Shown: positions 23,958 to 36,619, counted from the first letter of the stretch. The stretch is DNA of 64,000 nt from Cyathus striatus (GCA_025738555.1 JAOVFP010000014.1:2108001-2172000); one strand, 5' to 3'. Made by a program: numbers and translations. Notes: a model not told the origin generated them from the letters alone.

Positions 23958-24969
23958 TGTATTCAAAGGGTACTATGGCCGAACTAAAGTACCTAGTTTA
24001 GTGCAACGTAGTGTAAATGTAAATATTAATAATAAAACTCACACCACGTACGCTCACTAAGAAAGTGCTCGGTGGGTAAGACTCGGATGCAAGGTGCTTC
24101 CGGGCGAAGTAAAGTAATAGAAAGGGTGTCGAAAACCGACGTTCGAGAGGGAGTGCACACTTAGCGAACGCTTTGATGCGCGTTTTGATGCACGTTCCTT
24201 AATCTCGGACTTAACATGGCCTTATGACTTCACACTTCGCGTTGCACTTAGAATCTCAAAGCTCACACAAATACTAAAGCACGATGCTAGATGGTATTTC
24301 TCGGGGCACAGGAGACTGCCCTCATCCTACTTAACTCTACCTATTAAATATCCTACAAAACTACAGCTAGAGGAACTATATAGTTAATACAAAAGCAGTA
24401 ATTGCGCATTAGCTAAGCTGTAAAGTAGACATTGTAGACTAGCTACGAGAGTCTGGGATGGACCAGAGTAAATCACGGTTTGACATGCATATGAATGCCA
24501 AGAACGCGTCCATATGGGAAGATAACAAAGTACAATAGAATCTGTTCGCAGGTGAGGCGCTCCATATGAAAGTATGATGCTGCGCGCTTTGACGCGTGGA
24601 AATGGGAAACGCTGAATCAGCCTGCCGAGAATGCCGGGTCTCAGACCTAGCCAAGCGCCTATGACATGCTGATACACAGCGCTGGTACAGCGTGGTTAGA
24701 TAGCGGCACTTGCCGTGGGTCTGGTCCTCATGCCTTTTCCTATGACGCGATAACATTGCTTCGATAATCTATTATTAGAATAGACGCGCGCTTAGCTCGA
24801 TCTCCGGCCTTACTGGTAATTATCTCTCACTGATGTCGAGAATAAACTCTGACCTCAATGTTTCTATTCTTAGACGCTTTCCTACTTAGGCTAGTAATGT
24901 CCCTTATTAGCGCGGATCGTTCCCGCGCTAGCTAACGGTCCGGGACCTCTACCTTAGCTACTAATTACA
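23958..24969. mobile_element. Possible solo LTR
   Basis: A segment starting TGTATTCAAAGGG and ending CTACTAATTACA, with complementary TGTA..TACA ends and CpG-rich content distinct from its flanks. The flanking 5-mers are ACCAT and ACCCA, not identical, so the call is tentative. ORFs at 24384-24756 have no motif. Confidence 0.35.
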
Positions 24970-25184
24970 ACCCAGATATATTGTACCGTTTGTAAGTAGC
25001 GCGTAGAATATAGAAATAATGTTTTTATAGTAGGTAGAAGTACGCTAGGCGTATTAGAACAGTTAGTTGCATCAGTGTTGAACAGTTGTATGGCTGATAT
25101 GCTAGGTCTTGGGTTCAATTACCGCTGTGGACAGATTTTCGTGTTCTATTTCTTTTTTATTATACTTAGTAAGCAACAAGTGTA
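24970..25184. other. Short interval with a tRNA-like B-box
   Basis: GGGTTCAATTACC near 25112 resembles a polymerase III B-box and is followed about 35 bp later by a T-run. No matching acceptor stem or A-box arrangement could be folded by eye. It could be a SINE-like remnant. Confidence 0.25.
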
Positions 25185-25495
25185 ATACTTGCAAGTATTC
25201 CATGTGCAATACACTGAGCACCATAATTCAATTATGAATGTGTAATACATGTGGAATACATGTAGTTATATGCACTGCATGTGAAATGCACGTGAATTCC
25301 ACTATATGTTTCCATGTGGAATTTCGCCATTCCACCTATATATATGCACTTCATGTGCAGTTCACATGTACTTCATGTGTAAAAAAATTCAAAAATCATA
25401 TGGAAATTTTCGAATTTGAATACATCCAAAGCTATGTGAAGTACATGTGAACTGCACATGGAGTGCACATGTAAATTCCATGTGTAACAGGGGGT
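25185..25495. mobile_element. Small CATGTG-rich hairpin-type element, second copy
   Basis: Repeats of CATGTGGAAT, CATGTGCA and TTCACATG in both orientations, ending near GGGGGTGAGCATAAAGTGCT. Its right outer sequence, read inward (GCCAGAGCACTTTATGCTCA), resembles the left outer sequence of the 8430 copy (GCCAGTACTTTCCGCACA), which supports a common family. Confidence 0.45.
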
Positions 25496-28090
25496 GAGCA
25501 TAAAGTGCTCTGGCAGGCATATGATACTACAACATCAAAGTCTGTTGTAGGTCAGATGATGACTTCGAGTAGCTTTATACAGCTGACTATGAGAATACCA
25601 GGTGACAGACCTTACAAGTAGCTTTTCCCCAACCCATGTGTTTTACCTCACACCGCAGTTGATGGCATCAGATTCTTCATCCTCAACTACAGGCCCCCAT
25701 CATGGATGAACAATACCCCCACCCCCCCCCCTCCCCCCAACCAACCCCTTCAACTTCAAGCAGTGGCACAATAGCAGCACCATGCTCTGGTATGGGTGGG
25801 GCAACAGTTAGATGGTGGAGGCAGAAGTAGGTAGCAAATGATAACTGGTTGGAAATGGATGCCATGTCTGGGTGGGGAGTAGACTGTGAAGGAGAGGTGC
25901 TGAGGTAGGACCTTGTTTTTGACTTGTTCATCAATCTCTCATTCGGATTCATCCTCTACGTTCACCTCATCTGCAGCACTATCTCTATCCCAATGTCCCC
26001 CAAATTCAAACGTCACATCCCCTCCCCACCAGGTCTGACTCCTCCCTAGCACACAATAAGCACTGGGATCACGCATGTTTTGGGAAGCAACTTCAAATAA
26101 AATTCTGACTGAGGATGAGACCAAGAGGTAGGATGTTGGAGGCAGGCAGCAGCTAGTAGTGGATCAGTGCTACAGTATGTATTCTACATTGGGGGTATCG
26201 AATAGCATATCTATTAGTATTGATGTAAGTTGACAAAAATGCTTGAAGGGAAAAGGCACATACCATTACCACCTGTCCCAGGGCATTCACTGATGAGGCT
26301 CTCTGGAGGATGGACAAGAACATTTGAAGGCCATACTGTAGGTTTCCAGGACATGTTTACAATGCACAAGTTCTGCTTAGTGACAGTGATTGAGCCTATA
26401 ACCAACATTCTTGCTGCTGCTGGGCTGAGATGTCCAATGAACCATTGACCAATGCTTACCATACAGCAGCCCACTTTATCCGTATATAGGCTCTATGGTT
26501 AGTAGAACAGCTGCTGTTCATAAGACATGAGAAGAAGCTAAACATAGTAGATATCAATAACTGTCATGTGGAAGGGTGTCAATGAAGATAGCTTACATTG
26601 ATCAAGGGATGACAATGGAATATGGTTAGAGCATATTTGTTGAAATGTTGATAAGGGATAGAATGGAGTAGGAGACAGCGACAATGCAGACGATGAGCAG
26701 AGGATGGATGGCAGTTACGGAAAGTGAACAGAGCACGACGAACAGTGGCAAGTGTGAGAATCGGAATGGAAACACACCCACAGTACATATGGTTAGGCAT
26801 TTATCTTATCAGCATCAAAAGCGAGTCCACAACTGGCCCACAAACTGCATGGAAGGGTCCTTATCTCAGCAAATATAAAATCGAAGATAAGTAGTTGTAT
26901 TGTAATCGATCCCACTATGAGATTGAACTGCATGGCATACATCCTTACACCATGCCTTCACAGCTAATCCCTTCTGAGTACTAGTAAGCTCCCTCAAGAG
27001 ACAACACCTTATCAAGTTCATCCTAGACAATTATTTGGCTCATTTGATCGAATCACATTCACAGCATTAATACTAGCAGGATCTTTCATAACAGCTCAAA
27101 AGTCAGAATGGACATAGTGCACAATAGTGTGAAATCAACATTCCTACATCACAAATGATACTTATAACTTGTATAAGGTGAGTCACATACCCAAGCTATT
27201 TCATCTTAAGATTATCAATTATGTAGGTTTGCTTCCTTACATATCCCAGTGACTGGCAGATTATTTAAAACATCGATTCTGTCAGCTGACGCGCCACAGG
27301 ACCCTCAGTAAAAATGCTCAGTCAGACGCTGGTCTGACATAGTGTTGTCACTGCTTTGCTTCATTCAGCTTGGCTCAGCTTTGAAAGCAGAGCTATCACA
27401 TTCTACTCGCTTCTTTGGTTATAGTATGGCTTCTGCTCAACCAGAGCTTAGCTGTAGCTTAGGGTTTTATACCAAATTTGGTATGTTGTGGGCCAACTGG
27501 GTGCTCGTGATAGGCACATGGTTATTTCTGAGTTTCAATATATATGAACTAGAAAGAGCCTATATTTGTTGTAAACATGTTCATTTACCTTCCAAAAAAA
27601 CAAAATGTAGCTACTATTCACCTCAGTAGAATTCTAACAAATTGATGAGTAAAAAAGAGAAGTGCATAAGGAAAAGGCATTAGGGCGTTTCACAATGGGG
27701 TTTTCAAGCGTTTTTTCGTTGTTTTTTAGTTTCATTTTTGGTCATTTTTCGAAGTTCCGAAAGTTCCGAAAATGGTGGGAAAAAACAAAGTTGTAAAAAA
27801 TGCAATCTGCAGAAGGAGCTCCAGAGTTGATTTTGCATCATTTTTCAACTTGTTTTTTCATGGTCTCAATCACGTGTATTATATTACAAAAATATCCACA
27901 TTAATTGATTTATTATTATTAGTAAATTTTAATTCCATTCTGATGTGGTTGAACCCAGAGAAACCCTATCAGCCCAATACCAGCCAGTATGCCCCCATAA
28001 AAGAAAAAACAAGACAGCAACAACATATCAAACAGTAAGAAAGGCAACAAGCAACAAGATAAAAGTGCTAAAGAGAAGAAGGCTCATGAG
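25496..28090. other. Long stretch without a recognised gene
   Basis: I see no conserved motif. ORFs at 25683-25952, 26214-26474, 26230-26448 and 27342-27629 are 60-95 aa and compositionally unremarkable. The overlapping pair at 26214-26474 covers the same DNA on both strands, so at most one could be real. Decayed exons of the gene at 28102 may extend into 27900-28090. Confidence 0.4.
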
Positions 28091-28101
28091 CCCAGTCTGT
28101 C

Positions 28102-28905
28102 TTGGGAAAAGAACAAGGACTGGACAGTGCAAGCACTTACCTCACTGATAATCCTACACTCCATATAAAGCTCTTCAGTGACCCCACCAGCAAGGCTAAA
28201 GAAGAAGGGAGGCACAAAGTTAGTAATGCAGATGGGAGGGTAGTTCAGTTCAAAAATATTGCAATACACATCTTCAGTGGCATTGATAAGTACAAGGCAG
28301 ATGTGGCCCTCAACCCAACAAGATATACAAAGTCAACACAGCAGCACTTTGCAAGGTATGAGAGCTAGTTACTCACCTGTAAGACTATATGGATAACTGA
28401 ACTGTACAATTAAAGATTGAAGACACAGTATGTCAGCTATTGCAAGGAACTTAAGATGACAGGAGGTGGACTTCTTGAAGGAGAGGCCTATACAAATGTA
28501 TTCAGTAAGTTCCAAAATACATAACATTGATGATTTAACTGCTGAATGGGAGTTCTTTCCTACCCTGCATGGATTCTGGTGTGAATTGCCAAACTACAAT
28601 CCAATTGGAGTTAGCAACTCATTACCTTGCCAGAATCATGTACAATGAGCAGCAGATCACTTTCATCCAAAGGCCACATCACCATCGCTAACACTGGGCA
28701 TTGGTGATCCACCACAATTTGAGTGGGATGGCTCTGATGACGGAGCAGCTGATACCAGTGATACTGAGCATGATGCTTACACACTGAACACTGAGGAAGA
28801 TGGTGGTGACAAGACTAGCAGTGGAGCCTCAGGATGGGGTGATGAAGATGAAGATACTGCCAGTGGAATAAATGAAGTGTGCATGTGGTTGAATCAATTT
28901 TGTGC
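28102..28905 (+). CDS. Unnamed multi-exon protein, possibly decayed
   Basis: The clearest exon, about 28102-28366, reads through KLFSDPTSKAKEEGRHKV, SNADGRVVQFKNIAIHIF and YTKSTQQHFARY. After a gap come LTAEWEFFPTLHGFWCELPN and YNPIGVSNS (28525-28625), then an acidic segment (FEWDGSDDGAADTSDTEHD to about 28890) ending in DEDEDTASG. These blocks lie in a consistent order and resemble an unnamed gene family I associate with repeats in Agaricomycete genomes; I cannot name a domain. In-frame stops between blocks may be introns or lesions. Confidence 0.4.
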
Positions 28906-29536
28906 ATTACTTACCTGAGAACTTCTAGCAAGTTGATCCTCCAATTCAAACCCCAGCCTCATGTAATTCCAACACAACTAGATGTATCTCTGATATACCA
29001 GTATCTGGGTTTCCCTTGCCTCCTACTAGTACCCAAACCAAGAAGGAGAAAGGAGTGAAGTACTCCATCTGTTCTGCTACACCCATGTGCAGTGCTGCCA
29101 GTACCATCAGCAAAACCTCAGGTGACAAATTAGCAAAATTAGTTTAATAAGGAGCACCCATTACTTAATTACTTCTAATTTTCACTTATACAGGCCTTAT
29201 ATTCACTAATGCAGTGTAAGTAAGTGTTATTAGGTAAGATAAGTTATGCATCAGCAACTAATTGACTAGTAATCACTAAATATCATTTGTTTCTGTATAT
29301 AAAATCAACATGCAATGTATATATATTCTAATTCAACTCGATGACGTGACACCTTGACACCACAAACAAAATTGAGATTGCACACATAATGTAGGAGCAG
29401 ATGCGAAGAGAAGAAAATAACACAAAGTGAATGTGAATGATAAAGTGAAAGAGATGTAAAGTGAAAATGAAAGGAGCTAGAGGAACGGAGTGGAAAATGT
29501 AAACTGGCTATTTCTGGTATTAGTAATGAGAAAGGT
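28906..29536. other. Intergenic, nothing recognised
   Basis: AT-rich. It may include the 3' terminal sequence of the tyrosine-recombinase retroelement, but no terminal repeat could be matched by eye. Confidence 0.4.
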
Positions 29537-29649
29537 TTTTGTTTTTTTTGTTTTTTTTGTTTTTTTTGTTTTTTTTGTTTTTTTTGTTTTTTTTGTTTTT
29601 TTTTTTTTTTTGTTTTTTTTGTTTTTTTTGTTTTTTTTTTGTTTTTTTT

Positions 29650-29692
<43 letters not shown>
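29537..29692. repeat. (GTTTTTTT)n microsatellite and T-run
   Basis: Octamer GTTTTTTT repeated with small slips and ending in an uninterrupted run of about 45 T. On the minus strand, the sense of the adjacent retroelement, this is an A-rich tract just downstream of the recombinase gene. Confidence 0.97.
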
Positions 29693-29693
<1 letters not shown>

Positions 29694-29761
29694 TGTGTTT
29701 TTCTTTTTTTACGAAAGGTAAGAAATAAATGAGAGATGGAGAAAGAAAGGAAAGAAAAGTG

Positions 29762-30751
29762 TCAATGGAGCTCACATGGCAGCATGGAAGCAACAAGGGT
29801 GGGATGCTTCCTAATATAAATGCAAAAAGCATCGGAGTTCCACTGACCAATCTGTTGAATCGATGAATGCAGAACACCGTGCTCTGCAAGGGCAGTGGCA
29901 CCACCCGAGCACAGCGAGTGACCAGAAAAGGATGGGCCTGCAAAGCGATGTAAGAAAGAGAGGAAGAAACTATGAGTAGGTGGTAGTCCATTGGAACGAA
30001 GCCATAGAAGACGGTGATATGGGAAGTTCTCATCATGAGAGCGAAGATAGCGTTTGAAGATGAGTAGAGGATCGGGTCCTACATGAAATAACCATTGTAC
30101 AATGATTACATTGCCTTCAAACCTCTTGTCAGATTTGTGTGTAGGAAGAGTGAACTGAAAAGCTTTGTCAGTGTTGAACACTACAGAAGACTGAGAAGGA
30201 AGCTTCCGATGATCCCTCAGTGCCACATCATCAGGGCAAATGAGTTCCCCCAAACAAAGGAGAGCATAGAAGCTGGTGACGAGTGTGGCCAGGCATAGTA
30301 ATTGGTCATGATCTGCCAAGGGAAAGACCAAGTGGCAGATAGAAGTGAGGGAGTTGAGAGGAAGAGGTGGCTTGTGCCGCGGATGAGAGTAAAACTGTCG
30401 ATGGCACCCTTGCAGGGTGTTACGAACAAGGTCAGAGTTATGTGCATGACAAATATCTGGAAAGTATGGAGACAAAAGTTTCACAATTCCCGAAAGATAT
30501 GTGGTTAAGGTGGAGACGGAAACCATGGACACCATGTAGACTAAATAAAGACTTAATGTGTTTGCGGATGGTTCAATTGGGAGATGATGAGCATGACAGA
30601 AAGCAAGGTATGAGTTGAGGGCACTGGAGTAGTTGAGAAAGGTGGAACGGTCAATGGTATATCCAAGGGTGATGGCGCACTCATGCAGGAGGCGCTCATT
30701 GGTCCAGGGAGTCCGTTGTGGCTGCCTGGACTGACAGAAGGTAGGGATCAT
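29762..30751 (-). pseudogene. Tyrosine recombinase of a YR retrotransposon, catalytic Arg lost
   Basis: A 329-aa open frame starting MIPTFCQSRQ. The N-terminal part has the SAM-like core-binding arrangement (FLNYSSALNSYLAFC). The catalytic part has LLCLGEL, where relatives have LLRLGEL, then HSLCSGGATALAEHGV, where relatives have HSLRSGG, and finally IQQIGQW and the presumptive nucleophile in CIYIRKHP. Both active-site arginines therefore read Cys. Functional enzymes of this class insert the cDNA circle of DIRS/Ngaro-type retroelements without a target duplication. The frame is open but the enzyme is predicted to be inactive. It lies 23 bp downstream of the RT gene. Confidence 0.82.
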
Positions 30752-30774
30752 TGGATAAGTACCCCCAATGCATC

Positions 30775-32500
30775 CTAAGGGGGCTGAAAAGAATGTATTG
30801 ATAGCTCAGGATCATGAAGAAGAGCATGATCAAAAGATTGACATGAGAGTGTGTCAGCGACATGGTTCTCATCACCAGGGATGTGAAGGACACGTAGCTG
30901 ATACTCCTCCCGAAGCAACACGTCAACCGCAAGTTTGAGGAGGTGATTGAAAGCTTGAGTCGAGGCTCGAAGAGAATTGAAGAGAGATACAGTGTTCCCA
31001 CTATCCGAGAAAATAATAAGAGTACGAGTGGATAAAACTTGATTAGGGACCAGATGGAGAGCCGAAATTACAGCTAGTACCTCATAAATGAAGATGTCAT
31101 GTCCTAGAATGTTGGAGGGGAAAATGAAGTGATAGCCCACATGTAGAAGAGGATCCCAAATCCCAAGTCCCTTAAGTGAAGCATCAACAAAAAGTGTGGT
31201 GTCTACCATGTTGGGATCCCAGGTGATATCCTCAAGGATGAGTAATTCATGCTCAATGTGAAGATGGTGAATGAGCCAAAGGAGATCCTCGTGAACATCA
31301 TTGGTGACATAAAGACGGTCATTCGTCTCTTCTGAGCCGGTAGTTTTCTGATAAACCGCACAAAGTCCTGGCCTCAGGAGTGGAAAAACATTGAGAGCCC
31401 AATTGATCCACCCTGCAAGGCATTGAAAATTATGGAGAGTCTGCGTGATGACCCCAGGGGCACAGAAAGACTCGATCTGTTGGATAAGCTCTTGCTTTTT
31501 CCCTGGAGGCATTGTAATGGTAAGGGAGTCAGCATCAACAAGGAAACTGATAATGGTTAATTGTGTGCCGTGGAGTTGTTTTGTTGATTCATGAGGAATG
31601 CCTAGGTCATCCCAAAGTGAGAGAAGCTTAGCTTGGTTGGTAGGAAGTAGCCACTGGTATGGCGAATACCACTGCACATCTGAGGCTCTTTGGACGCCAA
31701 AAGAGTCATCTGAGTACTGAAACACTTCAATCAAAAAAATGAAGACAGCTATCCAAGTACTGAAAGCCATGATAAGTATGAAAGTTGGCACAGATCCACG
31801 CCCCCCAAACATGTTGCACCGGTCAATGTGACGGTCCCCATTTTGAAAGGTTGTCAACTGAAACCATTGCCACTCCTTTGCCATTGGTGCAAGGCGGTAT
31901 GCACTCTTGACATCAGACTTGAAGAGAACCAGAGGCTTGTGAGGTCCAAATTTCCGGCGCAAAGCAAGTAAGGAATCAGCAAGATGCTTAAGGGAGTCAA
32001 GAGGACTACATCCTGCAATGGCTTCTCGTGAGATGAGTAGGTTGAGTGCGCATTCACCTGCACTGTGGTTAGTGATCATGTGAAATTTGTTCGGTTCGGT
32101 CTTAGGGACAGCATGAATTGGCATACAATAGGTGCCTTGTTTGAAAGTGTGGGGAACGACTGCAGAGAAACACGTTGTGCATAGAGGAAAGTGAGTGCTT
32201 CAGAAGATAGAGAAGTACGGTTCTTTGATTCATCATGGGTAAGTGGAAAATCTGATCGGTGAATGGCAAAAGGCCAAAAAACTTCATGCAAGCCCTGACA
32301 AAAAGACTCAACTAGAGGTCTATTGGGGTGGGAAGCAAGATAGTATTCAAATTGCTCAACCTGGAGAGGTGTGACAATTTTAAAAATATCAGGATGTTTC
32401 CTGATAAGTGAACAGATGAAAGGGTGATTGGAGACCTCTGGTGGTGGTTGAGGTAGAGGAGGAGCATGATAGGTACAGGCTAGAACAGGAGTAAGAGAGA
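30775..32500 (-). pseudogene. Reverse transcriptase-RNase H of a YR retrotransposon
   Basis: The main ORF runs from 32124 to 30775. An upstream segment in another frame (about 32500-32150, including FWPFAIHRSDFPLTHDES) clearly belongs to the same protein, so there is a frameshift near 32145. RT motifs include HAVPKTEPNKFHMITNHS, LFKSDVKSAYRL and the YSDD catalytic box. RNase H follows with FVDASLKGLGIW, YEVLAVISAL, IFSDSGNT and GDENHVADTLS, giving the D, E, D, D set. This organisation, with a recombinase instead of a DDE integrase and no LTRs seen, fits the DIRS/Ngaro group; I lean to Ngaro because no methyltransferase domain was seen. Confidence 0.82.
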
Positions 32501-32528
32501 AAGAGGAAGAAGAGAAATTCTGAAGTTG

Positions 32529-34210
32529 TCACATATAAGAGGGGTGTTGCCCAAAGATGACACCTTCATCCTCATTTACAGTCTGCCATACCATGCCCTG
32601 ACTTGAAACATTTGCTACATTTGTGTTGATATCAGCATCAGTTCCCTCGATACCCACATCCAGTGGGTGAATTAAATTTCCTACATATCTCATTGGATTT
32701 CGTGCGACCTGTGCTTGTTTTCTCTGACTTTGTTTGGCTGCTCCCGATATTGTAGTTGGCTCCTCCAGGGGAGAGGAAAGAGAATTCCATTTGGCAGAAG
32801 TGATTGACATCACAGAGCCGGACATCACATCGGATTTCAGCATAGTGGCGAGCGGCCTGGTCGAAAGCAATGACTTTGATGTCATCAGCAACTGTCCTGA
32901 ACAAGCCAGTGATGTATCATTCATATAATGCAAGCTCGGTTCGTCTGTGAGGGAATGCTCAGAGCATGGCCTCAGTGGAAAGTTGCCATGCCAAGTGCCA
33001 TTCACCACTGTCAGTGATGCGTTTGGCAGAGGAGGTGCTGGCTGGGATGGTGATTTCGAGTTCTCCAATTCGTTGAGTGCGAGTGGTGGCTGTAGTGGTT
33101 GCATTGATTCCTGATGAGACATTGGCGAGATTGATGGCTTGTCCTTGTAAAACATTCTCCCATTCTGACTCTGGGAAGTGTGGAATGTTGGAGGTTCGCA
33201 TGATAGAGCGCTTGGCCTTCTGGATGTTCGTGCATATTTGTCGAGGAGTTCCTGTGTTTTAAGGAGATCGGGATGCAGGCTGCGTGTTTTCTCGAGATAG
33301 TCATTGAACCAGGGAAAATCTTCTTTGGATATTCTCTGCCACTTTGAGTCCCGGTTATCATCTTCATTGTCGGAGTCTCAGTCCCAGGTATCACTGTTGA
33401 TACTTGGGGATCTGGGTGCATGATGATGTTTCCCTGTGACGGGAGGTGGGGCTCCAAACACTTGAGTAAGGAAGGCGGCTCCAATATCCGCTGAGGAGGC
33501 CTCATGTTCCTGTTGTTCTGTGAGCTCCGAGACATATGTTGAGAATGCGCGGTCGGCAGGGGAGTCATCCCCTGGTGAGAAGTTGGGGAGTAGGTGTTTA
33601 ATGGAGGCGAGGGCATAGGATCGAGTGAATTTTCCTTTATGGAAAAAGTCAACAACTCTGTTGAGTTTGGAGACCAGCTCAGGTTTGCAAATGTTGCCAG
33701 AGCGTTCTTGGTTGAGTGGTCTGACCTTAAGTCCAGCCAATCCCTGAGGCTGAGATTTAGGCATTGATGTAGTGGGAGACATATCTTGGTCTCTTTGAGT
33801 TCCTCTGGAAAAACTGGTGACTCGTGATTGCTCAGTGCCTGGACACAAAGCAGTGAGTCCAGCAGACTGTTCTGAGCCTGTTGTTCTTCTGCCTGCATGA
33901 GAGGCTGTTCCAGATGGAATGTGGTGTTCGGTGCCTGAAGGTACTCACTCACTGGTCCCAGATACTCCGGGGGAGGTGCCAGTCGGGTGATGAGGGATGG
34001 CACTGGAAGGCGCTCCTCCCCTATCCTCTGGAGCAGAGAAGGTCGTGGTGCCTTGTGGTACTTGCAACCCTGACTGTCCAGCCTGCTCAGTACATCCCCT
34101 TGGTGTCTGAGTTCTCTTACTGGAATGAAGGATTCTTGAATCGAGTTTGGTGATAGTGGGTCCATCATCTTGCTCTTCTGGAGAGACAGAAGAGAGTGGT
34201 CTGTCCCCAT
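32529..34210 (-). pseudogene. gag-like protein of the YR retrotransposon, broken
   Basis: A composite of at least three frames. It probably begins near 34210 (MGTDHSLLSLQKSK), with a Pro/Ser/Gln-rich N-terminal half. It ends in a zinc-binding cluster read at about 32700-32590: CRKFNSPTGCGYRGN, then QHKCSKCFKSGHG. Two TGA stops (32638-32640 and 32632-32634) sit exactly where Arg codons are expected between these pieces. Such gags coat the RNA in cytoplasmic particles. Upstream, the 34211-34400 sequence may be its leader. Confidence 0.65.
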
Positions 34211-34889
34211 CAGTCATTAGAGTAACGCAAAACGTGTGATGAAGGAGACACTGTCGACGCTGGAGCAGGTAGAAGAAAAAGTTAGCTAGAGGCTGAGAGA
34301 CTTCAAAGCAATAACCTAGTGCCAGAGGAAAAAGACTCAATAATCGAATCCCAATTTCCCCTCTTATAGCTTGAACACTGACAATTCAAAAAACTCCTAA
34401 TTCAGATATAGAATTATCGAGGAGCCAATTGAGCGGAGGTCTCAACATTGAGTTGAAGGTCGACATACTGAGGACTCGACCGATTGTGTCAGCCGCCTGT
34501 GAAGTTGCACCTGAAAGGTGCTATGTCTTCACGGCCCATGCAATTGAGTGCTCCTACTCCTCTATTGGCCTAGTGCAAGTTAGTAACTTGAACTCCAATC
34601 AACTTGTTTAGAGCAATTGAATTCTGCATTTACTACTCAATAGCATTTTTGCTATACACAAGCTGTATATATTATGTATCTACTTCTATTTTGTAAGTAT
34701 TTGCATACTGATTCAACTTGGATTCAACATATAAAAATGGAAATTGCATGAACAACCAAATTGTGAAGTCTGTGTGAAGCTCCAGAGAGTTGTAAGTTGC
34801 TAGTGATGAACTGCCTGAGCTGAAATATGTTGAGCTAAAGAGTTGACAGCCAATCAAATCGTTGGGAAGCTGATGTAATTATCATGTGA
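34211..34889. other. Leader or flank of the YR retroelement
   Basis: No coding motif. This should contain the left terminal repeat of the YR element, but no repeat of it was found near 29.3-29.7 kb by eye. Confidence 0.35.
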
Positions 34890-35640
34890 CACATTCCACA
34901 TCACAGACATGTTCAACTCTTTCATTGTCAACTTGTTCAACTTTCCCCAAACTCTTCCCTTGCTTCCCCCTCTCACCTTCCATCCCTTCCTTTCCACTAT
35001 GTCTGTTCCTAAGCTATCTGTTCTGGATTCCTATCCTTTCTCCTTCAAGACATTCCTATCTTTCTCAAACCTTCTGTCCTGGATGGCTAAGATTCTGTGC
35101 TTCTAGAATATGGGTATCTTGACTTGTGTTTGTTCATGCAAGGCCACCATGCCAGTAAGTCCTTCCAATCCCCTTACTGTACTTGCACTCTCACTCATAT
35201 TCTTGCTTCCTTGCTGTCTGACCCTCTTGCCCTTGTACTTATGCTCATCCTCTCATCCTCTTGCCCCTTGTGCTCATGCTCATCATCTCACCCTTTTTCC
35301 ATCATGCTTGTGCTCATCCTCCTATCCCCTTGCCCTCTCACTGTTCTTCTCACTTGTTCCCTCCCTCTCTGACTCTCACCTTTGTGCCTGTCCTCTTGCT
35401 TATCCTTTCCCTCTCTCATTCTCATACCCATCCTCATGCTCATCCTCTCACTCTTGCACTTATCTTTTCACACTTCCTTTCACTCTCTTGTCCTCATACT
35501 CATTCCCCCATTGCCCTCAAGTTCAAGCTCTCATTCTACCCTTGCCCTCTTGTGCTCACACTCTTCCTGTTGTTCTCTTTCCCTTACCCTCTTGCTCCTT
35601 TCTCATTCACCCACTCCCTTGCCCTTATAAGGTATATGCT
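34890..35640. repeat. CT-rich degenerate array
   Basis: Pyrimidine-rich strand with CTCATCCTCTCA and CTTGCCCTTGTGCTCATGCTCAT variants. Overlapping Ser/Leu/Pro/His ORFs in three frames are compositional. About 400 bp of AT-rich sequence follow before 36049, with nothing recognised. Confidence 0.65.
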
Positions 35641-36048
35641 TATTATGTGAATGTCAAGTTACAGTACATTTGCACTCATATTGAGTGAGAAGGTGCTGCT
35701 AGTTATATAGAGTAGTATGTTTATATAATGCATGAGGTGTGTATAATATGTCTAGATTATGCTATGTATGTTTTATTTTCAATACAATGATAATATGTGG
35801 TTGCACTATTTAAACTGTGTGCATTTTAGTCTAATGTGAACAACATATATCTAACTTTCAAACATTACCAGCTAATATGCATTAATATCTCCCTAAGACG
35901 GTTCTTATTACTTCAAATAAGGGAGGGGTTTAAGTAATTTTAATAATTTCACTAATCTGAACAATTTTCTCTAATATTAGCATATATCAAGTAATATTAC
36001 AGTAATTCCAAAGTAATTTTGCTATTTTGGTAACTTAGATTTTTCCTG

Positions 36049-36534
36049 ATGACTAGTACTAAAAAGAGAACAGCACTTGATACTTTTGAGGAGGACCAAG
36101 CTGGGAAGAAAGCCATTGAGGACCCATGCCAAAGAGACCAACATTTGTATTATATTAAGAAACTGGAGTTGGATGAGCAAAGGTTTGTGGCAAAGAAGTG
36201 AAAGATGGAGTTGGAAGCAGCAAGGAACAAGAAGCAAAATCAGCAGTTTGACATGTTGATGTTGATGATGATGAATAACCAGAGTGGCATTGGTAGCAGC
36301 CCAGTAATGCTGGCTTCTCTTCCCTCACATCACAATGGCTTTATGGACACCTCTACCACTGCACACACTACCAGTCAGCTTTCTCTTGTTTCCCCTCAGC
36401 ACTACAATACTGAACAGATTTTTCTTCCATTGTCTGAAGACATATCCAGAATCTCATCTATTGTAGCAGTTCCAAAGGCCCAGGGTTCCTTAATGGCAGA
36501 ACTTAATGATATTCACAAGGACAGTTACATATAG
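36049..36534 (+). pseudogene. Possible PIF/Harbinger accessory DNA-binding-type protein
   Basis: Starting at 36049 the frame reads MTSTKKRTALDTFEED, then QHLYYIKKLELDEQRF, has a TGA at about 36199, and continues MELEAARNKKQ with a QQFDMLMLMMMNNQ stretch. The Lys/Glu-rich helix followed by a Met-rich segment is reminiscent of the C-terminal part of Myb/SANT-like or NAM-associated proteins that accompany PIF/Harbinger transposases. The Harbinger transposase lies 0.1 kb away on the opposite strand, the arrangement expected for such a pair. The assignment is inference. Confidence 0.4.
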
Positions 36535-36619
36535 TTGAAAGTACTCTTTCATTCTATTTGCATAACTGTTAGCTACACCTAGGTTTCTTTGCCATAAATA
36601 AACCTTGCTTCAGCTTCCT

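Noticed and set aside
25080..25175. tRNA gene suggested by GGGTTCAATTACC and a T-run
   Set aside because: No acceptor stem or anticodon arm could be folded around the B-box; kept only as a weak note.
29305..30036. 243-aa minus-strand ORF with a Lys-rich centre
   Set aside because: It overlaps the recombinase gene in another frame and its middle is the translated A-rich microsatellite.
34486..34496. GTGTCAGCC at 34.49 kb as another element tip
   Set aside because: No hairpin, repeat array or inverted partner is found next to it; probably chance.
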